From: Acidimicrobiia bacterium
GTDB taxonomy: Bacteria > Actinomycetota > Acidimicrobiia > Acidimicrobiales > Ilumatobacteraceae
Assembly: GCA_010030605.1 (NCBI GenBank)
Contig: RHCK01000006.1
Coordinates: forward strand, 1-19,782
Direction: 5' to 3'
Length of the DNA: 19,782 bases
Positions 1-7,045 of the stretch are shown here, in pieces. Below the pieces are notes generated by a model. That model was given only the letters and a program-made list of their open reading frames with translations. It had not been told where the DNA came from and did no database searches. The position numbers and the translations under genes were made by a program. Numbering within the stretch: position 1 is the first letter of the stretch; the number at the start of each line of letters is the position of its first letter.

Positions 1-144
1 GGCCGAGTTCTGCTGCGTCGCGGTGCAGAAGTACACGTTGAGCGGCTTGCCGTTCACGGTGACCTTGCCGGTTCCGGGGCGCACGCGAACGCGGGCCACC
101 GATTCCTTGCGACGGCCGGTGGTCTGAGTGAGAGGCTTGCTCAT
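1..144 (-). CDS. rpsI: 30S ribosomal protein S9 (partial, N-terminal part)
   Basis: Only the first 48 codons lie in the window; the gene runs off the left edge. The reading begins MSKPLTQTTGRRKESVARVR and continues into PGTGKVTVNGKPLNVYF, which is the N-terminal core of uS9, a small-subunit head protein whose C-terminal tail (outside the window) reaches the P-site tRNA. The ATG at 144 is preceded by AAGGAAG about ten bases upstream, a plausible ribosome binding site. It follows rplM with a 23-base gap, the classical rplM-rpsI pair, so both are probably on one message. Identity is secure; nothing can be said about the C-terminus. Confidence 0.93.
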   Translation of the reverse strand, partial: MSKPLTQTTGRRKESVARVRVRPGTGKVTVNGKPLNVYFCTATQQNSA

Positions 145-167
145 TGCGATGTCTTCCTTGAGTTCTT

Positions 168-614
168 TCAGCGGGCTTTGGCGTGGTCGATGTTGCGGAC
201 GGTCGGGTTCTGCGCACCGTGCGGATGCTCGGCGCCCGTGTAGACCTTCAACTTCTTGATCATCTGACGACCGAGAGGTCCCTTGGGCAACATGCCACGG
301 ACCGCGCCACGAATGGCTTCATCGGGACGACGCGAGAGAAGGTTGCCGAAGGTCTCGCTCTTCAAGCCACCGGGGTAACCGGAGTAGTTGTACACCATGC
401 GAGTGTCGGCCTTGCCGGAGGTGAGAACCACTTTGTCGACGTTGATGATGATCACGTGATCGCCGGTGTCGATGTGCGGAGCGAACGTCGGCTTGTGCTT
501 GCCACGCAAAAGACGTGCGGCTTCGGTGCACAAACGACCGAGGATCATGCCCTCGGCATCGAGGACGTGCCACTCGCGGGTGATCTCGCTGGCCTTGGGT
601 GAGTAGGTGCTCAT
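168..614 (-). CDS. rplM: 50S ribosomal protein L13
   Basis: 148 residues, close to the usual length of uL13, an early-assembling 23S rRNA-binding protein. The family signature is clear: REWHVLDAEGMILGRLCTEA near the N-terminus, then HVIIINVDKVVLTSGKADTR, YNYSGYPGGLK and RGMLPKGPLGRQM. I chose the ATG at 614 (MSTYSPK) because GAAAGAAG lies just upstream and the family starts near here; a GTG at 629 would add five residues. It is separated from truA by 99 bases that include a hairpin and a TATCAT hexamer, so rplM-rpsI may have its own promoter. Confidence 0.96.
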   Translation of the reverse strand: MSTYSPKASEITREWHVLDAEGMILGRLCTEAARLLRGKHKPTFAPHIDTGDHVIIINVDKVVLTSGKADTRMVYNYSGYPGGLKSETFGNLLSRRPDEAIRGAVRGMLPKGPLGRQMIKKLKVYTGAEHPHGAQNPTVRNIDHAKAR

Positions 615-647
615 TGGTGCTTCTTTCACGAACGTTTCCCCGGACGA

Positions 648-666
648 CCGGTCCGATGGGGACCGG
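648..666 (-). promoter_or_regulatory. perfect hairpin in the rplM leader
   Basis: On the transcribed strand CCGGTCC, a five-base loop CCATC, then GGACCGG: a perfect 7-bp inverted repeat ending 33 bases before the rplM ATG. A TATCAT hexamer (670-675 on the + numbering) sits just upstream and resembles a -10 box, which would put the hairpin at the very 5' end of the rplM-rpsI message; no convincing -35 is visible. It could be an mRNA leader structure or a DNA operator. It has no following T-run, so it is not a typical terminator. Confidence 0.4.
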
Positions 667-713
667 AGAATGATACGGGCAATCAGGGCAAAAACGACCG
701 GGCGACCGGGGAT

Positions 714-1562
714 CTAGGACCCGTTGGCGGACCCCGCCGCCTTTCCCGCGGGAGCCTCGGGATAGCCCACCTGCCACAAGGTGAGTCCCTGGGGCGGAGC
801 CACCGTGCCGGCCGCCGTACGGTCCCGCGAGCGCAGGATTCCCGAAACATCCCCGGGCGACAGGCGCCCCAGACCCACGTCGACCAGACAGCCGACGATC
901 GAGCGCACCATCTGATGGCAAAAGGCGTTCGCCTGCACCTCGAACCGCAGGATTCGGGCCCCGTGATCGCTCTGGTGTTCGGACCACTGCGCCAGGGTGA
1001 CTCGGCGAACCAGGCTGGGACCGGGATCGCCGCGTTCGATCTGCTCGCGACTCAATTTGGGCTTGCGACAAAAAGCCGAGAAGTCGTGCTCCCCCACCAA
1101 CGGGTCGCACGCCAAGTGCATGAGCGCCAGATTCAACGGGCTCGCAACGTGCCACGACGTCGGGGCGAGGAACGGATCGGGTGTCGGATCGTTCAGCACC
1201 GTGTAGCGATAGCGACGCCAGATTGCCGAGAATCGCGCGTCGAAATCGGGGTCGGTGGCCCATCGCACGTCGCGCACCACCACTCCGGGCGCGCACATCT
1301 TGGTGAGTCGTCGTGCGAGACCATCGATGTCGACATCGATCGGCACATCGCAACTGACGACTTGGTCCCAGGCGTGCACACCGGCATCGGTGCGACCGGC
1401 TCCGGTGATCTCGATGGGCGTGCGCGCGATGAGCGACAAGGCCTCGGTGAGCACACCGGCCACGGTGCGCACACCATCGTTGATGGCGAAGCCGTGAAAG
1501 TGCGCGCCGTCGTAGGCCACCGTCAAACGAGCCCGCCGGTGGGCGGGCTCGTTCACGTTCAT
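714..1562 (-). CDS. truA: tRNA pseudouridine synthase A
   Basis: 282 residues, the usual size for TruA, which isomerises uridines 38-40 in the anticodon arm of many tRNAs. The catalytic motif GAGRTDAGVHA is present with the nucleophilic aspartate at about residue 59. Other family blocks are RLTVAYDGAHFHGFA at the N-terminus, RRYRYTV in the middle, and FCHQMVRSIVG near the C-terminus. The start at 1562 (MNVNEP) is chosen over a longer in-frame ATG at 1646, because AAGGA lies about eight bases upstream and the longer version would overlap rplQ and add a non-conserved head. It follows rplQ with 46 bases between, the common actinobacterial order. Confidence 0.95.
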   Translation of the reverse strand: MNVNEPAHRRARLTVAYDGAHFHGFAINDGVRTVAGVLTEALSLIARTPIEITGAGRTDAGVHAWDQVVSCDVPIDVDIDGLARRLTKMCAPGVVVRDVRWATDPDFDARFSAIWRRYRYTVLNDPTPDPFLAPTSWHVASPLNLALMHLACDPLVGEHDFSAFCRKPKLSREQIERGDPGPSLVRRVTLAQWSEHQSDHGARILRFEVQANAFCHQMVRSIVGCLVDVGLGRLSPGDVSGILRSRDRTAAGTVAPPQGLTLWQVGYPEAPAGKAAGSANGS

Positions 1563-1608
1563 TCGGTTGTCCTTGCCGTCGGTCGACGAGTGACTCGCCG
1601 GTACTCGA

Positions 1609-1980
1609 TCAGACGAGTTCGATGCGCGCCATGGGCGCGTTGTCACCGTGACGCGGTCCGAGCTTCAAGATGCGCAGGTAGCCACCGTTGCGCTCGAGGT
1701 AACGCGGAGCGACCTCGGACACCAACTTGTGGGTCATCTCCTTGTCACCGAGGTAACTCTGAATCTGACGGATGCGGTGGATGCTGGTGGCGTCGCCATC
1801 CTGAGCCTTCTTGGCCTTGGTGATGAGCTTCTCGGCGATCGGGCGCAGAGCCTTGGCCTTGGCCTCGGTGGTCTCGATGGCCTCAGCGGCGATGAGCGAA
1901 GCAGCCAAGTTGGCCATCATCAACTTCTGGTGGGCGGAACTGCCACCGAACTTGCGGGCGCGGCGAGGTGTTGCGGGCAT
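1609..1980 (-). CDS. rplQ: 50S ribosomal protein L17
   Basis: 123 residues, typical of bL17, which binds 23S rRNA near the exit-tunnel side of the large subunit. Recognised by its N-terminal block with SSAHQKLMMANLAASLI, by ETTEAKAKALRPIAEKLIT, and by the C-terminal GGYLRILKLGPRHGDNAPMA. It begins at the ATG at 1980, 32 bases after rpoA, matching the standard rpoA-rplQ pairing, and is followed by truA. The ribosome binding site is weak (GAAAGACC). No truncation or odd insert is seen. Confidence 0.97.
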   Translation of the reverse strand: MPATPRRARKFGGSSAHQKLMMANLAASLIAAEAIETTEAKAKALRPIAEKLITKAKKAQDGDATSIHRIRQIQSYLGDKEMTHKLVSEVAPRYLERNGGYLRILKLGPRHGDNAPMARIELV

Positions 1981-2012
1981 GGTGTTGGTCTTTCGTCTCG
2001 GGAAGGTGAATG

Positions 2013-2945
2013 TCAGCCGCGCAGGGACAAGCCGCGCTCATCGAGCTTCTGCTTGACCTCGTCGAGGCTCTTCTGGCCGAAGTTGGTGATGTTGAGGAGG
2101 TCGTCCTCGGTCTTGCTGAGCAATTCGCCGATGGTGTTCACCTGGGCGCGCTTCAGACAGTTGCGGGGACGCTCGGACAAGTCGAGATCTTCGATCGCGA
2201 TGTCGAGGTCGGGGCTGGTGGCGTTGGCCGAGATGACTTCGCCGAGTTCGAGACCCTTGGGTTCGTCGGAGAGATTGGCGACCAGGTCGACCAACTTGCG
2301 CAACGTGTCACCGGCCGAGGCCAATGCTTCGCGCGGGCTGATGGTGCCGTCGGTCTCGATGTCGATGACCAACTTGTCGTAGTTGGTGCTCTGCTCGACG
2401 CGCGTGGGCTGAACATCGAACATCACGCGACGCACCGGCGAGAAGATGGCGTCGATCGGGATGACGCCGATGGTGCCGTTACCGGAACCACGATCGCTGC
2501 TGAGGTAACCACGACCCTGCTCGACGGTGAGGTCGACAGCGAGACGACCCTTGTCGTTCACGGTGGCGATGACCAGATCCTTGTTCAGGATCTCGACTTC
2601 GGCGGGGCAACGAATGTCGCCGGCGGTGATGACCGCGGGTCCACGCACGTCGACGCGAATGGTCACGGGCTCGTCGGCGGCCGACGTGAGCACGATGTCC
2701 TTCAGGTTCAAGATGATGTCGGTGACATCCTCGGACACGCCGGGGATGGTGTCGAACTCGTGAAGAGCTTCATCGAACTTGACGGTGGTGATGGCCGCAC
2801 CGGGGATGGACGACAGCAGAACACGACGGAGCGAGTTGCCCATCGTGTGGCCGAAACCGGGCTCGAGCGGGCCAACGGCGAAGGACTGCCGATTGTTCGA
2901 CTCTTCGCTCTCGGCTTCGACTGTGGGGCGCTGGATGACGAGCAT
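2013..2945 (-). CDS. rpoA: DNA-directed RNA polymerase subunit alpha
   Basis: 310 residues, somewhat shorter than the E. coli protein but normal for actinobacteria. The N-terminal assembly domain contains PLEPGFGHTMGNSLRRVLLS, the alpha dimerisation signature, and PVRRVMFDVQPTRVEQ further on. A linker of roughly 20 residues leads to the C-terminal domain (from about residue 245) with LSERPRNCLKRAQVNTIGEL and FGQKSLDEVKQKL, which contacts UP elements and activators. The ATG at 2945 is preceded by GGAAGAG. The gene sits between rpsD and rplQ as in the alpha operon. Confidence 0.98.
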   Translation of the reverse strand: MLVIQRPTVEAESEESNNRQSFAVGPLEPGFGHTMGNSLRRVLLSSIPGAAITTVKFDEALHEFDTIPGVSEDVTDIILNLKDIVLTSAADEPVTIRVDVRGPAVITAGDIRCPAEVEILNKDLVIATVNDKGRLAVDLTVEQGRGYLSSDRGSGNGTIGVIPIDAIFSPVRRVMFDVQPTRVEQSTNYDKLVIDIETDGTISPREALASAGDTLRKLVDLVANLSDEPKGLELGEVISANATSPDLDIAIEDLDLSERPRNCLKRAQVNTIGELLSKTEDDLLNITNFGQKSLDEVKQKLDERGLSLRG

Positions 2946-2986
2946 TGTTCTCTTCCGTTCGTCGGGTGATGGGAATTACGTGGGGA

Positions 2987-3604
2987 TTACTTCGAGTAGA
3001 GCTCGACGATGAGCTGTTCGCGCACGGGCACATCGATGTGCTCGCGAGCCGGTTCGGTGCGCACGGTGACCTGCTTGCCACCATCGCCATTCTCGAGCCA
3101 GCCCACGAGGGAGCGGTCGAGGGTGTCGATGTTGTGCTGGATCACGATCATGTCGCGCGCCTTGGTGGACAGGCTGATGACATCACCCTTCTTGACGCGA
3201 GCGCTGGGGATGTTCACGCGCTTGCCGTTCACGAGGATGAGACCGTGGCTGACGAACTGACGGGCCTGCGGACGGGTGTTCGCGAAACCGGCGCGGTACA
3301 CCACGTTGTCGAGACGCAGTTCGAGAAGGCGCAACAGGTTCTCACCGGTGGGACCGGCGAGACGGTTGGCCTCTTCGTAGGTCTTGCGGAACTGACGCTC
3401 GAGAACGCCGTAGATGTACTTGGCCTTCTGCTTCTCCTGGAGCTGAGCGAGGTACTCGCTGCCGGCCGAACGACGACGCGTGCGACCGTGCTGACCCGGG
3501 GGGAAGGGACGGCGTTCGAGAGCCTTGCGACCCTTTTCGTTCTCGAAGATGTTGGTGTTCAGGCGACGCGACAAGCGCACCTTGGGACCGGTGTAACGGG
3601 CCAT
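2987..3604 (-). CDS. rpsD: 30S ribosomal protein S4 (zinc-free form)
   Basis: 205 residues, the normal uS4 length. It nucleates 16S rRNA assembly and in some bacteria represses its own operon. MARYTGPKVRLSRRLNTNIF starts the protein; the S4 RNA-binding domain is visible around residues 95-155 (LRLDNVVYRAGF, RQFVSHGLILVNGKRVN). The N-terminal cysteines of the zinc-binding version are replaced (VRLSRR where zinc forms have VCRLCRR), so this is a C-minus paralogue type. It starts three bases after rpsK and precedes rpoA by 41 bases. Confidence 0.97.
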   Translation of the reverse strand: MARYTGPKVRLSRRLNTNIFENEKGRKALERRPFPPGQHGRTRRRSAGSEYLAQLQEKQKAKYIYGVLERQFRKTYEEANRLAGPTGENLLRLLELRLDNVVYRAGFANTRPQARQFVSHGLILVNGKRVNIPSARVKKGDVISLSTKARDMIVIQHNIDTLDRSLVGWLENGDGGKQVTVRTEPAREHIDVPVREQLIVELYSK

Positions 3605-3607
3605 CTC

Positions 3608-4006
3608 TTAGTTCCTCTTCCGCTTGGGCAACTTGCAGCCGTTGTGGGGCACCGGAGTGACGTCCTTGATGCCGGTCACTTCGATGCCGGTGTTCTGCAA
3701 CGAACGAATGGCGGTGTCACGACCCGAGCCGGGACCCTTGGCGTGCACTTCGACGCGACGCATGCCCTGTTCGAACGCGACCTTGGCGGCCTTCTCGGCG
3801 GCCAACTGCGCGGCGAACGGAGTGCTCTTGCGCGAGCCCTTGAATCCGACGCCACCACCCGACGCCCACGAGAGAACGTTGCCCTCGGTGTCGGTGATGC
3901 TGACGATGGTGTTGTTGAACGAGCACTTGATGTGGCACACACCAACGGCAACGTTCTTGCGCTCGCGCTTGCGGGGGCGGCGTCCGCCCGGCTTCGGCTT
4001 CGCCAT
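3608..4006 (-). CDS. rpsK: 30S ribosomal protein S11
   Basis: 132 residues, standard for uS11, which lies on the platform of the small subunit close to mRNA at the E site. Key blocks: a basic N-terminus, GVCHIKCSFNNTIVSITD, GNVLSWASGGGVGFKGSRKS, TPFAAQLAAEKAA and the C-terminal GIEVTGIKDVTPVPHNGCK followed by PKRKRN. It is two bases downstream of rpsM and three bases upstream of rpsD, so the three are almost certainly co-transcribed and probably translationally coupled. Confidence 0.97.
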   Translation of the reverse strand: MAKPKPGGRRPRKRERKNVAVGVCHIKCSFNNTIVSITDTEGNVLSWASGGGVGFKGSRKSTPFAAQLAAEKAAKVAFEQGMRRVEVHAKGPGSGRDTAIRSLQNTGIEVTGIKDVTPVPHNGCKLPKRKRN

Positions 4007-4008
4007 GA

Positions 4009-4389
4009 TTACTTCCTCACTGCCTTCTTCTTGTTGGCGACGGTCTTCTTCGGGCCCTTACGGGTACGAGCATTGGTGTGGGTGCGCTGGCCGCGCACCG
4101 GCAGGCCCTTGCGGTGACGAACGCCCTGCAGGCATCCGATCTCGATCTTGCGCTTGATGTCGGTCTGCACTTCGCGGCGCAGGTCACCTTCGACGGTGAG
4201 GTTCTGGTCGACCCAACCGCGCAGCTTGTTGACTTCCTCTTCGGTGAGGTCGCGCACGCGCGTGTTCGGGTCGATGCCGAGTTCGGCGCACATGCGCTGA
4301 GCCGTCGGCTTACCGATACCGAAGATGTAGGTGAGTGAAATCTCCAACCGCTTCTCGCGGGGGATGTCGACGCCGGAAATACGGGCCAT
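4009..4389 (-). CDS. rpsM: 30S ribosomal protein S13
   Basis: 126 residues, normal for uS13, the head protein that contacts P-site tRNA and forms bridges to the large subunit. It begins MARISGVDIPREKRLEISLT, followed by YIFGIG, a helix-two-turn-helix region and the basic C-terminal tail GLPVRGQRTHTNARTRKGP ending in AVRK. It lies 21 bases after rpmJ and two bases before rpsK, as in the standard alpha operon. Confidence 0.97.
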   Translation of the reverse strand: MARISGVDIPREKRLEISLTYIFGIGKPTAQRMCAELGIDPNTRVRDLTEEEVNKLRGWVDQNLTVEGDLRREVQTDIKRKIEIGCLQGVRHRKGLPVRGQRTHTNARTRKGPKKTVANKKKAVRK

Positions 4390-4410
4390 GAACGTTTCCT
4401 TGCTTCCTTC

Positions 4411-4524
4411 TCAGCCTTGACGCTGCTTGTGACGCGGGTTCTCGCAGATGACCATCACACGACCGTGACGACGAATCACCTTGCACTTCTCGCAAATCTT
4501 CTTGACACTGGGCTTGACCTTCAT
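4411..4524 (-). CDS. rpmJ: 50S ribosomal protein L36 (zinc-binding form)
   Basis: A 37-residue gene that is easily missed because of its size. I translated it directly: it begins MKVKPSVKKICEKCKVIRRH and continues GRVMVICENPRHKQRQG before TGA. The cysteine pattern C-x2-C, then C and H (CENPRH) is the zinc ribbon of bL36. It is placed between infA and rpsM, with 22 and 21 bases either side, exactly where actinobacteria and many others carry rpmJ. bL36 helps stabilise 23S rRNA late in assembly. Confidence 0.97.
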   Translation of the reverse strand: MKVKPSVKKICEKCKVIRRHGRVMVICENPRHKQRQG

Positions 4525-4546
4525 GGCCGTCTCACACTCTTGTTTC

Positions 4547-4771
4547 TCACTTGTAGCGATACGTGATGCGACCCCGAGTGAGGTCGTACGGAGTGAGTTC
4601 CACTTGCACCTTGTCGCCGGGAAGAATGCGGATGTAATTCATTCGCATCTTTCCGGAGATGTGCGCCAACACTTTGTGGCCGTTCTCCAACTCCACCCGA
4701 AACATCGCGTTCGGCAGGGATTCGAGAATGGTGCCTTCCAGCAGGATGGCGTCGTCTTTGGGCTTGGGCAG
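4547..4771 (-). CDS. infA: translation initiation factor IF-1 (apparent CTG start)
   Basis: 74 residues, an OB-fold protein that sits in the A site of the 30S subunit during initiation. Strongly recognisable: EGTILESLPNAMFRVELENG, HKVLAHISGKMRMNYIRILP and YDLTRGRITYRYK at the C-terminus. The family normally starts about four to eight residues before the first conserved block. Here the codon at that point is CTG (4771), preceded by a perfect AGGAGG with five bases between. No ATG, GTG or TTG lies at the right place; in-frame GTG (4879) or ATG (4927) would add 36 or 52 unrelated residues. I take CTG as the start. Alternatively the protein has an unusual N-terminal extension. Confidence 0.9.
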   Translation of the reverse strand: MPKPKDDAILLEGTILESLPNAMFRVELENGHKVLAHISGKMRMNYIRILPGDKVQVELTPYDLTRGRITYRYK

Positions 4772-4832
4772 AACTGCCTCCTTGTAGGCGGGGTTGACGA
4801 TCTGCGACGAGACACGGGGACGCGCGCAGAAC

Positions 4833-4846
4833 CGGCCGTTGGGCCG
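4833..4846 (-). promoter_or_regulatory. small hairpin in infA leader
   Basis: On the transcribed strand CGGCC-CAAC-GGCCG forms a 5-bp stem with a four-base loop, just downstream of the predicted -10 hexamer, so it would lie at the 5' end of an infA message. Short and GC-rich, so chance is possible. Confidence 0.25.
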
Positions 4847-4853
4847 AGGGGCA

Positions 4854-4882
4854 ATGCTACCGCCGGGACTGACACTCACCAA
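4854..4882 (-). promoter_or_regulatory. putative infA promoter
   Basis: On the minus strand TTGGTG, a 17-base spacer, then TAGCAT. The spacing is ideal for a housekeeping sigma factor and the hexamers match the consensus partly (TTG...; TA...T). The stretch GGTAGCATT followed by GCCCCTCG is nearly identical to the promoter-like stretch before rplC, which raises confidence above what the hexamers alone allow. It lies about 85 bases before the infA CTG. Confidence 0.45.
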
Positions 4883-4988
4883 TCGCCCGTTCAGGGAAAC
4901 TTCGGGGTCGAATCCGACGGTCACCATAGTCGTGAGGCGACCCCGAAACCGGGCATTCGCACACGTCGACCGGAGTCCAGGTGGGCGG

Positions 4989-4997
4989 TTATCCACA
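4989..4997. promoter_or_regulatory. DnaA box upstream of infA
   Basis: TTATCCACA on the + strand, a perfect match to the classical DnaA 9-mer, in the adk-infA gap directly after the adk stop. It lies about 107 bases upstream of the putative -35 of infA. It is the third perfect copy in the window; the other two form a palindrome before rplC. Confidence 0.5.
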
Positions 4998-5004
4998 GGG
5001 GCGA

Positions 5005-5670
5005 TCACGCCCGGCGCCGAACGGCGTCGATGGCCGCCGTGAGCCGAGCGAACACCTCGTCCGGACTGGCCGACCCATCCACGACCGTCAACCGACCCTG
5101 CCGGTCGTAGTAGTCGAGAAGCGGACTGGTCTGCGTCTCGTACAGGTCGAGGCGACGGTTGATGGCGTCGGGGGTGTCGTCGGCGCGTTGCACCACGTCT
5201 CCCCCGCACGAGTCACAGATCCAGGGGCTGTGCTCGATGCCTTTGGCGGTGTAGTTCATGCCGCAGTCACGGCACGTACGCCGCGCCGAGATGCGTTCGA
5301 TCACCATCGCGCGGGGAACGTCGATATCGATGACCGCATCCACCGGGCGATCGCCCGACATGGAGTCGAGGGCCTCGGCCTGGGTCACGGTGCGCGGAAA
5401 ACCGTCGAGGATGTAACCACGGGTGCGGGCGTCATCCTGCTCGAGGCGCTCGGCCACGAGTCGAATCATGATGTCGTCACCCACCAATTGACCCGCCTGA
5501 ATCACTTGCTCGGCCAATCGACCGAGCTCGGTGCCCTCGCGGACCGCGGCACGCAACATGTCACCGGTCGAGATGTGGGGAACCACGTAGTGGCGGGACA
5601 TACGCAGACACTGCGTTCCCTTACCGGCTCCTTGACGGCCGATGATGATCAGACGGACACCCGTGATCAT
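5005..5670 (-). CDS. adk: adenylate kinase (zinc-lid form)
   Basis: 221 residues. It interconverts ATP and AMP with two ADP in the cytoplasm. The P-loop is GRQGAGKGTQ (about residues 11-20; most homologues have GPPGAGKGTQ). HISTGDMLR and the AMP-binding block GYILDGFPRTVTQAE follow. The LID carries four cysteines in two CxxC pairs (about 133/136 and 152/155), which marks the long, zinc-binding form. The start ATG at 5670 is four bases after the secY stop; no strong ribosome binding site is seen, so translation may depend on secY. Order secY-adk is standard. Confidence 0.96.
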   Translation of the reverse strand: MITGVRLIIIGRQGAGKGTQCLRMSRHYVVPHISTGDMLRAAVREGTELGRLAEQVIQAGQLVGDDIMIRLVAERLEQDDARTRGYILDGFPRTVTQAEALDSMSGDRPVDAVIDIDVPRAMVIERISARRTCRDCGMNYTAKGIEHSPWICDSCGGDVVQRADDTPDAINRRLDLYETQTSPLLDYYDRQGRLTVVDGSASPDEVFARLTAAIDAVRRRA

Positions 5671-5674
5671 CGGA

Positions 5675-6997
5675 TTACTTCAAGAATCCCTCGTAATTGC
5701 GCAACATCAATTGGCTGTCGACCTGGCGCATCAGTTCGAGCGCCACACCCACGGCGATCAAGACGGTGGTGCCGGCGAACGGGAACGACTTCACGTCGCC
5801 CACCCACAACACGATGTACGGCAGGATGGCGATGAAGGCCACGAACAACGCGCCCGGCAACGTGATGCGGTTCACGGTCTTGGCGAGATAACGCTCGGTC
5901 TGCGGTCCGGGACGAATACCCGGGATGAAGCCGCCCTGACGACGAATCTGATCGGCCTGACGAATGGGGTCGAAGGCGATCGAGTTGTAGAAGTAGGCGA
6001 ACGCGATGATGAGAATCGCGAACGACACGATGTACAACAGCCCCTGCGACGAGACCAGGTTGCGGTCCACCCACTCGGTGATCGTTCGACGCCAACCGCT
6101 GTCGCTACCGATGACGTTCGTGACGAGAACCGGCAACAACATCACCGAGCTGGCGAAGATGATCGGCACCACGCCGGCCTGGTTCACCTTCAACGGGATG
6201 TAGGTGCTCTGTCCGCCGTACATGCGACGGCCGACGACACGCTTGGCGAATTGAACCGGGATGCGGCGTTGGCCGAGCTCGACGCGCACGACCGCGATGA
6301 GAATGCCGATCGAGATGCTCACGAGAATCGCGAACACCACCCACTTCTTGCTCTGCAGAATGGAGTAGTAGCTGAAGGGCAACGAACTGACCACCGACGC
6401 GAAGATGAGGATGCTCATTCCGTTGCCGATGCCACGCTGGCTGATGAGTTCGCCCATCCACATCAGCAACGCCGTTCCGGCCACGAGGCTGATGATCACC
6501 AGCAAACCACGGGGCCACATGCCGTCGGGAAGCAGCACGATGTCGGGGGCGTTGCGCGACGCGGTGAAGAACGCCGAACCACGACCCTGACCGAAGATGA
6601 AGGTCAGACCAGCGGCCTGCAGCAGGGCGATGGCGATGGCCACGTAACGGGTCCACTGCGTGATCTTGCGTTGACCGACCGCACCCTCTTGCTGCCACTG
6701 TTCGAGCTTCGGGATGACCACCGTGAGCACCTGCATGATGATGCTCGAGGTGATGTAGGGCATGATGCCCAACGCGAAGATGGCGAACGACGAGAACGCT
6801 CCACCGGAGAAGAGGTTCAAGAATCCGAGCGCACCTTGTTGACGAGCTGACTCGCGCAACTGACGCACGGCCTGATCGTCGATGCCCGGAACGCGGATGT
6901 GCGCTCCGATGCGATACAACACGACCATCAGGATCGTGAACAGGATCTTGTTCCGCAGGTCCGGCACCTTGAAGATGTTCTTCAGGTTCGACAGCAC
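5675..6997 (-). CDS. secY: preprotein translocase subunit SecY
   Basis: 440 residues, the normal size of the channel subunit of the SecYEG translocase in the cytoplasmic membrane. About ten hydrophobic segments are visible. Family blocks: GAHIRVPGIDD and LNLFSGGAFSSFAIFALGIM near the N-terminus (plug region), MWMGELISQRGIGNGMSILI, the long cytoplasmic loops with VVGRRMYGGQSTYIPLKVNQ, and RQGGFIPGIRPGPQTERYL. The start codon is GTG at 6997 (VLSNLKNIFKVPDL), with GAGGAG six bases upstream. It sits between rplO and adk as in the spc operon. Confidence 0.97.
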   Translation of the reverse strand: MLSNLKNIFKVPDLRNKILFTILMVVLYRIGAHIRVPGIDDQAVRQLRESARQQGALGFLNLFSGGAFSSFAIFALGIMPYITSSIIMQVLTVVIPKLEQWQQEGAVGQRKITQWTRYVAIAIALLQAAGLTFIFGQGRGSAFFTASRNAPDIVLLPDGMWPRGLLVIISLVAGTALLMWMGELISQRGIGNGMSILIFASVVSSLPFSYYSILQSKKWVVFAILVSISIGILIAVVRVELGQRRIPVQFAKRVVGRRMYGGQSTYIPLKVNQAGVVPIIFASSVMLLPVLVTNVIGSDSGWRRTITEWVDRNLVSSQGLLYIVSFAILIIAFAYFYNSIAFDPIRQADQIRRQGGFIPGIRPGPQTERYLAKTVNRITLPGALFVAFIAILPYIVLWVGDVKSFPFAGTTVLIAVGVALELMRQVDSQLMLRNYEGFLK

Positions 6998-7045
6998 GTG
7001 TTCTCCTCGGGTCTAGCGGTGGACGTTGATCGGGAGACGACCGGA

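Larger units (their letters stand above)
4772..5004 (-). other. gene-free gap between adk and infA
   Basis: No convincing protein is encoded in these 233 bases. Many actinobacteria have map (methionine aminopeptidase) here; no remnant is visible. The gap holds, in transcription order, a DnaA-box 9-mer, a promoter-like pair of hexamers, a small hairpin and the infA ribosome binding site, which suggests that infA and the alpha-operon genes have a promoter of their own. Confidence 0.6.

Noticed and set aside
690..709. Possible terminator after truA (CCGG, four bases, CCGG, then a five-base T-run on the minus strand)
   Set aside because: The stem is only four base pairs and the sequence is equally explained as a short direct repeat; too weak to list.
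319..1353. A 344-residue minus-strand frame overlapping rplM and truA
   Set aside because: It runs through both genes in another frame, is Arg/Ser-rich and has no domain; the real genes fully explain the region.
2010..4117. Long open frames on the + strand opposite rpoA, rpsD and rpsK
   Set aside because: They mirror the codon bias of highly expressed GC-rich genes on the other strand; their translations show no recognisable domain and clear ribosomal genes fill the opposite strand.
4772..5209. Open frame extending infA upstream on the minus strand
   Set aside because: The frame stays open into adk, which is common in GC-rich DNA; the added residues show no IF-1 similarity and no ribosome binding site is seen at the upstream starts.
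5642..6850. A 402-residue open frame on the + strand opposite secY
   Set aside because: Its His/Asp/Arg-rich translation is a typical antisense shadow of hydrophobic codons; secY is unambiguous.
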